From the NCBI GenBank assembly GCA_001303665.1, contig LJUF01000060.1, positions 1-12,178 of the forward strand: 12,178 nucleotides of DNA. The letters run 5' to 3'. The position numbers and the translations under genes were made by a program. The DNA comes from Phycisphaerae bacterium SM23_33 (GTDB lineage Bacteria > Planctomycetota > Phycisphaerae > SM23-33). Under the pieces are notes generated by a model that did not search any database, was not told where the DNA came from, and saw nothing but the letters and a program-made list of their open reading frames with translations. Shown here one piece after another: positions 6,592 to 12,178 of this stretch (within the stretch, counting starts at the first letter, position 1; each line of letters opens with the position of its first letter).

Positions 6592-7215
6592 ATGCGGACA
6601 GCGGCAATCTTGGCCATGCTGACAGTCTTTGCTTGCGGTTCGGCGCTCGCAGGGCCTCTGGCCACCGATCCCAACGCCTGGAGCTACAAGGGAACCACCT
6701 GGTGCGGTTCCGTCAGCGTCGAAAGCGCCGCGGGCGAGCTGAAGGCGGACGTGGACTACTGCGTCTACTGGTGGACCGACTACCCGGGCACCGATTACAC
6801 GCCCACGCCCGGCGAGTTCGTCTACGCCTACCAGGTGTACGTGACCGGCACGGCCCCGGTGATGAAGTTTTCCGTGGGAATGCTCGAGAGCAACGAGGCC
6901 AACAACATCGGGGATGATCCCGGCCTGGGTCAGGCCGGCGGCCATGCTCCAGATGCCTCGTTCTTTACCGGGGCGGCCCCCACTCTCGACGCAGCCAACT
7001 GGGAGTGGCTCGACGCGAACCCCCTGGAAACGCACAGCGACGGCCTGGTCTACTCGAGCATAAACGCCCCGCTGTGGTGGGTCGGAACGGTCCACAACAG
7101 CGGCCAGGCCGCGTCGGATTATGTGCCGTCCCCCTCCGACTTGATCCCCGAGCCCGGCATGATGGGCTTGCTGGTCTTGGGATTCGTCGCGGCAGTCCGC
7201 CGTCGCAGGCGGTAG
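6592..7215 (+). CDS. PEP-CTERM sorting domain-containing secreted protein (paralogue of 7427-8056)
   Basis: The protein has 207 residues. The frame is open further upstream, from 6451, but ATG at 6592 is chosen because it follows a purine-rich AAGGAGAGGG site and begins a signal peptide (MRTAAILAMLTVFACGSALA, then GPLATD). The mature part contains VDYCVYWWTDYPG, EFVYAYQVYVTG, MKFSVGMLESNEANNIG and DGLVYSS, which recur in the same order in the next gene. The tail from 185 is IPEPGMMGLLVLGFVAAVRRRRR in type: a PEP motif, a hydrophobic segment and five arginines. The family of the mature domain is not recognised. It is expected to be exported and processed by an exosortase. Its dedicated promoter at 6316 suggests it can be expressed apart from the upstream gene. 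Confidence 0.88.
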   Translation: MRTAAILAMLTVFACGSALAGPLATDPNAWSYKGTTWCGSVSVESAAGELKADVDYCVYWWTDYPGTDYTPTPGEFVYAYQVYVTGTAPVMKFSVGMLESNEANNIGDDPGLGQAGGHAPDASFFTGAAPTLDAANWEWLDANPLETHSDGLVYSSINAPLWWVGTVHNSGQAASDYVPSPSDLIPEPGMMGLLVLGFVAAVRRRRR

Positions 7216-7345
7216 TCGGTCAGCGGCCGCAGAAAGGTTGACTACAACGGCCCGCAGTGCGTGGCCGGTGGTGATAGATTCCTCGCACGCCGAGGCTCGG
7301 TGAGCCCCGGCCTGCGGAGCCAGACGGTATGTGAGGGGCAAATAA

Positions 7346-7378
7346 GGGCGCCGCGGGCGGCGTTGCTTTGCGGCGCCC
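7346..7378 (+). promoter_or_regulatory. GC-rich leader hairpin before the gene at 7427
   Basis: GGGCGCCGC (7346-7354) and GCGGCGCCC (7370-7378) form a perfect nine-pair stem with a 15-base loop. A second small stem follows (GGCGC 7387-7391, GCGCC 7397-7401), then the ribosome site GAGGGAG (7413-7419). No T-run follows the stem. A weak extended -10 (TG at 7272-7273, TAGATT 7275-7280) lies upstream without a well-spaced -35, so the transcript start is uncertain. Confidence 0.45.
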
Positions 7379-7426
7379 GGGAGCTTGGCGCAGGAAGCGC
7401 CGTTGACAAAGTGAGGGAGTACGAAG

Positions 7427-8056
7427 ATGCGGACAGCACGTTTCGTCGCAGGGGCGGTGGCACTATCACTGTTTCTGGGCGCTCAGGCAGTGGGCGCGCT
7501 CATGGACGACCCCAACGGCATGGGAGGCGACTGGCAGGGCCGCCGCGCATATCTCTCCCAGCCGATCAACGCCATCGCCGTGGACATCGAGTTCTGCGTG
7601 TATGCGCCGGGACAGTTTGAACGGTCCTACCCAGGGCTCGACCCCAGCGGGGGGGCGCATTACGTCTATGCCTACGAGATCTTTAACGATCTCGACCCGC
7701 ATCCGTCCCCCTCGCCGGGTTACGTGGAGCGCTTCAGCGTGGGCCTGGACACCGACGAGCAGGCCGCCAACATAGGCTTCATCGACGGGGCGGGGCAGAA
7801 CCCCAACACTTGGGGTCTGGGCCCCCAAACCGCCGGCTGGAACTTCAACGACCCGACGTTGAGCCACCCTTCGGTCAGCGACGTGCTGCTGTTCACCAGC
7901 CGCTTCGGCCCGGAGCTGGACACGGCCACGGTGTCGGGAAGCTACGCCCTGGCCGCTACCGAGTACCTGCCCAGCCCGCTGCCGGAGCCGGCCGCCCTGT
8001 CGCTGCTCGCGGCAGGGGCGGTTCTGGTGGCGGCTCGACGGCGGCGTCGCACGTAG
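7427..8056 (+). CDS. PEP-CTERM sorting domain-containing secreted protein (paralogue of 6592-7215)
   Basis: The protein has 209 residues. ATG at 7427 has GAGGGAG seven bases upstream and starts a signal peptide (MRTARFVAGAVALSLFLGAQ, cleavage near AVGA). The first 11 coding bases match those of the preceding gene. Shared blocks follow in order: VDIEFCVYAPG, HYVYAYEIFNDL, VERFSVGLDTDEQAANIG and DVLLFTSRFGPEL, indicating tandem duplication and divergence. The sorting tail starts near 185: LPEPAALSLLAAGAVLVAARRRRRT in type. The function of the mature domain is unknown; the F-C-V-Y and Y-V-Y-A-Y strands suggest a beta-rich fold. The two paralogues could be alternative surface or matrix components. 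No catalytic motif is visible. Confidence 0.88.
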   Translation: MRTARFVAGAVALSLFLGAQAVGALMDDPNGMGGDWQGRRAYLSQPINAIAVDIEFCVYAPGQFERSYPGLDPSGGAHYVYAYEIFNDLDPHPSPSPGYVERFSVGLDTDEQAANIGFIDGAGQNPNTWGLGPQTAGWNFNDPTLSHPSVSDVLLFTSRFGPELDTATVSGSYALAATEYLPSPLPEPAALSLLAAGAVLVAARRRRRT

Positions 8057-8098
8057 GCTCTCGCTCAGTTCAGAAAAGGTGGGGGGTCGCGTTTGCAC

Positions 8099-8120
8099 GA
8101 ACAATAACAGGAACAATAAC
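8099..8120. repeat. Direct repeat GAACAATAAC x2
   Basis: gaacaataac occurs at 8099-8108 and again at 8111-8120, separated by two bases, in an unusually AT-rich patch before the gene at 8174. TAGATT (8121-8126) follows at once. TTGCAC (8093-8098) lies upstream, but at 22 bases from TAGATT it is too far for a standard promoter. It could be a pair of protein-binding half-sites or a poor promoter. Confidence 0.45.
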
Positions 8121-8132
8121 TAGATTAGCCTG

Positions 8133-8163
8133 CCGGTTCCAGCGTGACTTGATTCCTGGCCGG
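8133..8163 (+). promoter_or_regulatory. Hairpin overlapping the ribosome site of the gene at 8174
   Basis: CCGG (8133-8136) can pair with CCGG (8160-8163), and CCAG (8139-8142) with CTGG (8156-8159), with a two-base bulge and a 13-base loop. The 3' arm covers the first two bases of the GGAGG ribosome site (8162-8166), so folding could limit translation. Stability was not calculated. Confidence 0.3.
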
Positions 8164-8173
8164 AGGCTCCCAC

Positions 8174-9583
8174 ATGACATCGAGGCGGGTGACAGCGCTT
8201 AGCGGCGCGATCTGTGCATTCGGGCTCGTTCTGGGGATACCATCGCTTTCGCTCGGCCTTGATGACTCCAACGTCCTGGTGCTCTACAACGCGGCCAGCC
8301 CGGAGGGAACGCAGATCGCTTCCTACTACGCCCAGCTTTACCCGGGAGTGCAGATGCTCGCGCTGGACGACGTCCCCACCACCGAGCAGATCTCCGCGGA
8401 GGTGTACTTGAACCAGATCCGGCCGCAGGTGCTGGGCGCCCTGACCGACTCGATCGACTGCATCGTGACCACCAAGGGCCTGCCGCTGCGGATCGACAAC
8501 CCCAGCCCCGGGCCCCTGCCCGGGTGGAATCGGTATTCCAGCCTCGAAAGCGAGCTGGCGCGGATCGATAGCATCAGCTCCCAAGCCGGCATGGGCGACC
8601 AGGGGATCCTGAACCCCCTGGCCATCAACCCCTACTACGGCCGGGCGCAGCCGTTCGCGCACACCACCTACGGCACGCGTTTGGCCACCAGGCTGGACGG
8701 GTTCTCCGCCGAAGACGTCATCGCCAGCATCGGCCGGTCGCAGAAGGCCGTGATCGGAAGGCCGGGATGTCTCTTCGTCCTGGACGATCACCCGGGCCGC
8801 ATCGACAGGATGGAGCTGCTGCGCGACAAGGTGCTGGTCCCCGGCAACCAGCCGCATGTCTACGACGGCACTGACGCGTTCGTTCGCGATGCCCCCGCAC
8901 CCGTGCTGGGATATGTCAGCCACGGCGTCCACGGCGGCGTGAGCGAGAGCTATATCCGAGACGCCGATTATGGACTGGCCTTCCCCTTCGCCCCGGGGGC
9001 GGTCTTCCACACCTGGGAAAGCTTCAACGCCTATACCTTCCAGGGCGACAACAGCATCCCCAGCCCCAAGGGACAAGGCCTGGTGGCCCAGTGGATCGCC
9101 CGCGGGGGAACCGTCGGCACCGGCCACGTCCAGGAGCCGGGCGCCAGCTCCCTGGGCGTCACGAATGAAGACGTCCTTTTCGCAAGGCTGCTGAACGGCT
9201 TCACCTGGGCCGAGGCGGCCTGGAGCGCCACCGCCCAACTGTCCTTCGTGAACACCGTCGTCGGCAATCCCCTCATGGTGTACCGCCCGTGGGTCCCCGG
9301 TGATTGCGACCTGGACGGCGACGTGGACATCTTCGACGTCAGCATCGTGGGGGTGGCCTATGGAACTCGCATCGGCGACGCGAAGTACAATTTCTGGGCT
9401 GACATGAACGCCGACGGCGACGTGGACTTCTGGGACCTGACCTTCGTGGATTGGAACTACACCGGGCCCACGCTCCCGGAGGCCGGAAGCTCAAGCGTCC
9501 CGGAACCCGCCTCCGCGGCACTACTGATTCTTGGGCTCTGTGTCGTCGCCCGGCGCCGGCACGACCGGCGATCACAGGGGTGA
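8174..9583 (+). CDS. TIGR03790 family protein with type I dockerin and PEP-CTERM tail
   Basis: The protein has 469 residues. ATG at 8174 has GGAGG seven bases upstream and begins a signal peptide ending near PSLSLG. The main domain (about 35-360) has the features I associate with TIGR03790, a family of unknown function: NVLVLYNAASPEG, SYYAQLYPGV, CIVTTKGLPLRI, GYVSHGVHGG (H250, H253), HTWESFNAY (279), GTGHVQEP (315) and VVGNPLMVY. Residues 376-432 are a type I dockerin with two calcium-loop repeats, DLDGDVDIFDV and DMNADGDVDFWDL. Dockerins bind cohesins non-covalently. The tail from 442 is VPEPASAALLILGLCVVARR. The SHG-type histidine and following tryptophan strand recall caspase/gingipain-like folds, but no matching cysteine is evident, so activity is unproven. 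It ends the run of PEP-CTERM genes and is convergent with the next gene. Confidence 0.88.
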   Translation: MTSRRVTALSGAICAFGLVLGIPSLSLGLDDSNVLVLYNAASPEGTQIASYYAQLYPGVQMLALDDVPTTEQISAEVYLNQIRPQVLGALTDSIDCIVTTKGLPLRIDNPSPGPLPGWNRYSSLESELARIDSISSQAGMGDQGILNPLAINPYYGRAQPFAHTTYGTRLATRLDGFSAEDVIASIGRSQKAVIGRPGCLFVLDDHPGRIDRMELLRDKVLVPGNQPHVYDGTDAFVRDAPAPVLGYVSHGVHGGVSESYIRDADYGLAFPFAPGAVFHTWESFNAYTFQGDNSIPSPKGQGLVAQWIARGGTVGTGHVQEPGASSLGVTNEDVLFARLLNGFTWAEAAWSATAQLSFVNTVVGNPLMVYRPWVPGDCDLDGDVDIFDVSIVGVAYGTRIGDAKYNFWADMNADGDVDFWDLTFVDWNYTGPTLPEAGSSSVPEPASAALLILGLCVVARRRHDRRSQG

Positions 9584-9584
9584 C

Positions 9585-9638
9585 CCCGCGCCTCGGCGGG
9601 CAGGCCGGCGCCGCTGTCTCTGCTGGCCCTGGGCGGCG
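9585..9638. terminator. Possible bidirectional terminator hairpins between convergent genes
   Basis: The 55-base gap between convergent genes holds CCCGC (9585-9589) pairing with GCGGG (9596-9600), and CGCCGC (9609-9614) pairing with GCGGCG (9633-9638). The second abuts the stop codon of the minus-strand gene. Neither stem is followed by a T-run, so intrinsic termination is doubtful; the position between convergent genes is the main argument. Confidence 0.3.
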
Positions 9639-10886
9639 TTACTTCCGCTTGTCCGAGGCCTGATCCGCGGAACGATTCGCCGACCACCACTTCCTCCATG
9701 CGGCCGGGTCGGGGCCGAGCCTCTGTCCGGTTAGGTCCTTCAGCGCCCGCGCCACCTCGGCCCGCTCGCCTTCCTCGACCTCCTGCATCAGATACACGAG
9801 GTAGCCGACGTCCTCGGTGAGCTTCCGGGCGGCGATGAACTGGTCCACCTGGTCCCGGTCGGAATTCTCCGCGACGATCTTGCCCAGTCGCGAGGCCGCT
9901 TCGGGAGAGAGGGTCGGCTCCTTCGCGGCCTGCTCGATGAGGTCACGATAGCGGCCAAAGTTCGCCGACAGCGCCTTGGTGGCCTCCTCGCGCTTCTTGA
10001 AGGAGTCGTCGTTCAACTGCCTGATCAGCTTCCTGGCCAGTTCGATCTGCCCGGGCGTAAGCGGCCGGCGGATCTTGTCCAGCACCGCTCGCCTCACCTG
10101 CGGGGCGTACCGGGTCCACGGCAGCACCACGCCCACGTGCTTCAGCAGCGGAAACAGCCGTTTCTCCACGTACCGGCGATGCCTCGCGTGGAAATCCTCG
10201 AAAGAGGCCGCGCCCTCCGCGAAGACCTCCCCGCCGGCGATGTGGGCGACGCGAAACTGCCCCTCACTGCTCTGGTTGACGGCCAGCAGGAGCCTGCCCT
10301 TCGCGTCGGCAAGGACGATCTGCACGTCCCCCAACCCGTCGTCGCGGAGGATCAGGGTCCTGCCGGGGGCCTCTTCCTCCTCCAGCAGGACCCTGAAAGA
10401 CTCTCCCGAAAGCTGCATCCGCGCCGCCAGGCCTCTGCCGCTGAACTCCTGCTTGCGCCCGCTGCTGCCGGTGGAGCTGCTGCTGGAACCGTAGCCCACG
10501 ATTGCCTTGAGCCTTTCAAAGGCCATCTCCGCCGGCGGCAAGCTCAAGAGTCGCTGGGCCAGTCGGGCCGCCCGATCCCGGTCAAGGCCGTCGTGTTCGG
10601 TCAGCTCCCTCTCCAGCGCCGTCAGCGCCTGCTGGCCGGTCTTGCCCTTGAAGGCCTGCTCCCAGTGTCCGCGGTCCAATCGCAGGGCCTTGCCTTCCCA
10701 GGTGAGCTTGAGCAGCCTGCCGATGGGCCCGGCCAGCTCCTGAAACCTTCCCTTTTCGAACCCCGGCTCGACCTGGGCCTGTCCGGCGACAACGACAGGC
10801 GCGACGGATGCCAAGGCCGCCAGAAACGCCGAAGGCCATGCCGTCAAAACAAGCCGGCCTTGCCGTAGTGTGCGATTCCGCGTCAC
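9639..10886 (-). CDS. Secreted HEAT-like helical-repeat protein with C-terminal DPxAWxxWW motif, unknown function
   Basis: The protein has 415 residues from a GTG start at 10886. GTG is preferred over the farther ATG at 11129 because GGAGG lies eight bases before it and a hydrophobic signal segment follows (TAWPSAFLAALASVAPVVVAG, about 15-35). The 81 extra residues of the longer version are not protein-like and overlap the divergent gene. Residues 50-130 are helical. A serine stretch (134-142) leads to a strand-rich middle (160-230), with TLILRDDGLGDVQIVLADAK. Residues 285-345 carry a helical repeat, IRQLNDDSFKKREEATKAL, of the HEAT-like type common in planctomycetes. The C-terminus has LGPDPAAWRKWWSANR. 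Such proteins are often exported, possibly as scaffolds. No enzyme motif is seen. Confidence 0.8.
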   Translation of the reverse strand: MTRNRTLRQGRLVLTAWPSAFLAALASVAPVVVAGQAQVEPGFEKGRFQELAGPIGRLLKLTWEGKALRLDRGHWEQAFKGKTGQQALTALERELTEHDGLDRDRAARLAQRLLSLPPAEMAFERLKAIVGYGSSSSSTGSSGRKQEFSGRGLAARMQLSGESFRVLLEEEEAPGRTLILRDDGLGDVQIVLADAKGRLLLAVNQSSEGQFRVAHIAGGEVFAEGAASFEDFHARHRRYVEKRLFPLLKHVGVVLPWTRYAPQVRRAVLDKIRRPLTPGQIELARKLIRQLNDDSFKKREEATKALSANFGRYRDLIEQAAKEPTLSPEAASRLGKIVAENSDRDQVDQFIAARKLTEDVGYLVYLMQEVEEGERAEVARALKDLTGQRLGPDPAAWRKWWSANRSADQASDKRK

Positions 10887-10894
10887 GGTCCCCA

Positions 10895-10899
10895 CCTCC
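10895..10899 (-). promoter_or_regulatory. Ribosome binding site deciding the GTG start at 10886
   Basis: On the minus strand GGAGG is followed by eight bases and then GTG. This is the best site near any in-frame start of the minus-strand gene and sets its N-terminus just before the signal segment. Confidence 0.65.
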
Positions 10900-11026
10900 G
10901 AGATGCCGTCGCCTGGGACAAGTTCGCCACATCCCGCCCTCAGCCTGAGCCTCGGCAAGACAATACCCACGACCCGGAGGCTGTGGAAGCCCCATTTTCC
11001 TGCCCCAGCCCCGCCGCCCGAAATCG

Positions 11027-11035
11027 TGGTAGAAT
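11027..11035 (+). promoter_or_regulatory. Candidate extended -10 promoter for the beta-helix gene
   Basis: TG (11027-11028), one base, then TAGAAT (11030-11035, five of six to consensus) gives TGGTAGAAT. No good -35 box lies 16-18 bases upstream, as is usual for extended -10 promoters. The element resembles TGGCAGAAT at 5344-5352. The leader would be about 75 bases. Confidence 0.45.
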
Positions 11036-11059
11036 GGATTCGGCGCGAGCGGAGGCATG

Positions 11060-11092
11060 GGCGGCAGCACCTCGGTGGAATTCGCTGCCGCC
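11060..11092 (+). promoter_or_regulatory. GC-rich leader hairpin before the beta-helix gene
   Basis: GGCGGCAGC (11060-11068) and GCTGCCGCC (11084-11092) form a perfect nine-pair stem with a 15-base loop. It is followed by the pyrimidine-rich atctttct and then the ribosome site GGAGGG (11101-11106). The stem followed by a T-rich stretch is somewhat terminator-like, so attenuation is possible. A structure of the same size precedes the gene at 7427. Confidence 0.45.
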
Positions 11093-11113
11093 ATCTTTCT
11101 GGAGGGCCGCACG

Positions 11114-12178
11114 GTGAAGAGGATTGCACTCCTGACGGCGGTGACTACGGCGGTCCTGACTGGGGCCAGGGCGGACCTGGCCGCGGACCAGACGGTTTAC
11201 ACCGTGGACCAGTTGCGGAACGCCCTGTACGCCGCGTCACCCGGCGATCGGATCTACGTGGCGCCCGGCGACTACGACAGCCGGCTGTACGTCGACGGGG
11301 TCCACGGCACGGCGGACAGCCTGCTCGAGGTGGTCGCCCTGGACCCCAACAACCGCCCGGTCTTCGAGTCCGGCACGTACGCATGTTTCACGCTCATTAA
11401 CAGCTCCTACATCCTTGTGGACGGCATCGTCGGCCAGGGCGCCGGGACGATTACCGGCGACGGAAACAATATCGAGTTCGCCCAATCCCACCACATGATC
11501 CTCAAGAACAGCCATTCCGGCGAGATCACCGTCGCCGGCAACTCCGACGGCGTCAAGTTCGCCAGCTCCAACAACATCCTCATGTACAACTGCACTGTGG
11601 ATGAATGGGGCGACGGCGGCTCGGCCGTTGACATCATGAACAACCACAACAGCCTGTACATGAGGAACACCATCGCCTACCCGACCCTGCCCATCGGGGC
11701 CGGCGCCAACGGCTTCCAGTCCAAGGGCAACTACGCCTACGAGGCGGGCTTCTACAAGAACCGGTTCGAGGACGGCAGCAGCCGGGCCCAGAAGTTCGGC
11801 GGCTCGGGCGGCTCTTCCGGCTGGGAGGCCTACGACCTGGTCGCCATGGGCAACACCTTCCATCTGGGCGAGGCGGCCGTGTCGTATGAATCCTCCACCA
11901 ACTGTACGTTCGCCTACAACACCCTCGTCGATCCGGAAAAATGGGTGATGCGCATCCTGGACGCAGGCGGGCCCTACGAGGCCGCCTTCAGCCACTTCGA
12001 CCGCAACCTGGTCAAGTACGGCGCCTTCTACCAGCCGGGTGGCGGCATCCAGAACATCAGCTCGGGCACGCGGCCGGAGACCTTCACCTACGACGAGAAC
12101 TACTGGTACGACTCGACCCACCCCGGCACCATCCCCACGCTGGCGCCGGGCTGCGTGCAGAACAGCCCCGCCGGCGGG
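11114..12178 (+). CDS. Secreted right-handed parallel beta-helix protein, PL6/chondroitinase-B-like (3' truncated by window)
   Basis: The reading frame runs open for 355 codons from GTG at 11114 to the window edge; GGAGGG lies seven bases upstream. The signal peptide is MKRIALLTAVTTAVLTGARA. Next comes YTVDQLRNALYAASPGDRIY with VAPGDY, the opening seen in PL6-type alginate/chondroitin lyases and related beta-helix proteins, then GVHGTADS, LINSSYILVDGI and a ladder of short Asn-rich turns (SSNNILMYNCTVD, MNNHNSLYMRNTIAY, SSTNCTFAYNTLVD). PL6 enzymes use a Lys/Arg pair; K at QSKG near 206 is a candidate, but the pair cannot be confirmed by eye. It may cleave or bind uronic-acid polysaccharides outside the cell. 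A DUF1565-type non-enzymatic beta-helix is the main alternative. A PEP-CTERM or dockerin tail could lie beyond the edge. Confidence 0.85.
   Translation, partial: MKRIALLTAVTTAVLTGARADLAADQTVYTVDQLRNALYAASPGDRIYVAPGDYDSRLYVDGVHGTADSLLEVVALDPNNRPVFESGTYACFTLINSSYILVDGIVGQGAGTITGDGNNIEFAQSHHMILKNSHSGEITVAGNSDGVKFASSNNILMYNCTVDEWGDGGSAVDIMNNHNSLYMRNTIAYPTLPIGAGANGFQSKGNYAYEAGFYKNRFEDGSSRAQKFGGSGGSSGWEAYDLVAMGNTFHLGEAAVSYESSTNCTFAYNTLVDPEKWVMRILDAGGPYEAAFSHFDRNLVKYGAFYQPGGGIQNISSGTRPETFTYDENYWYDSTHPGTIPTLAPGCVQNSPAGG

Noticed and set aside
7238..7280. Promoter TTGACT ... TAGATT before the gene at 7427
   Set aside because: The spacing of 31 bases is far outside the 16-18 range; only the extended -10 part might be used.
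10887..11129. N-terminal extension of the minus-strand gene to an ATG at 11129
   Set aside because: The extra 81 residues are rich in Arg and Pro without domain character and would overlap the start of the divergent gene. The GTG at 10886 has a better ribosome site and a signal segment.
11237..12121. Minus-strand open frame (294 codons) near the right edge
   Set aside because: Antisense to the beta-helix frame, which has a signal peptide, ribosome site and repeating Asn ladder. The antisense translation has no comparable features.

Overview
The window is GC-rich, densely coding DNA that looks like Planctomycetota, probably a Phycisphaerae-type lineage. The signs are four secreted proteins with C-terminal PEP-CTERM sorting tails (Pro-Glu-Pro, hydrophobic segment, Arg cluster), a TIGR03790-type protein that also carries a type I dockerin, DNRLRE-like multidomain secreted proteins, a CBM9-like module, and a secreted helical-repeat protein ending in a GPDPAAWRKWW motif of the kind often seen in planctomycetes. 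The taxon call is inference from protein style, because no rRNA or marker gene is present.

Layout. (1) Positions 2-2720 hold a large secreted-type protein whose N-terminal CBM9-like module and C-terminal remainder lie in two different frames. A frameshift or small indel near 396-399 joins them. (2) Positions 2721-2848 hold an octamer tandem repeat that starts inside the stop codon region, then a strong stem-loop. (3) Positions 2849-5152 encode a full-length paralogue of the first protein with a signal peptide. Both paralogues have an alpha/beta-hydrolase-like C-terminal half whose nucleophile elbow is not intact. (4) Positions 5153-9583 hold four co-oriented PEP-CTERM genes: an unrecognised one (5507), a paralogous pair (6592 and 7427), and a TIGR03790-dockerin-PEP-CTERM protein (8174). 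Each has its own leader containing promoter-like sequences or hairpins. (5) Positions 9639-10886 on the minus strand encode a secreted HEAT-like protein starting at GTG. (6) Positions 11114-12178 encode the start of a secreted parallel beta-helix protein resembling PL6/chondroitinase-B-type lyases. It also starts at GTG and runs off the window.

How they may work together. Almost every product is predicted to be exported, and several carry carbohydrate-binding, cohesin/dockerin-type or beta-helix modules. The region reads as a cell-surface and polysaccharide-interaction locus. The exosortase that would process the PEP-CTERM tails is not in the window. No RNA gene, CRISPR array, insertion sequence or phage gene was seen.

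Limits. Family names come from recognising motifs by eye. Promoters and hairpins were found by reading the sequence and have no energy calculation behind them. In GC-rich DNA some stem-loops are expected by chance.
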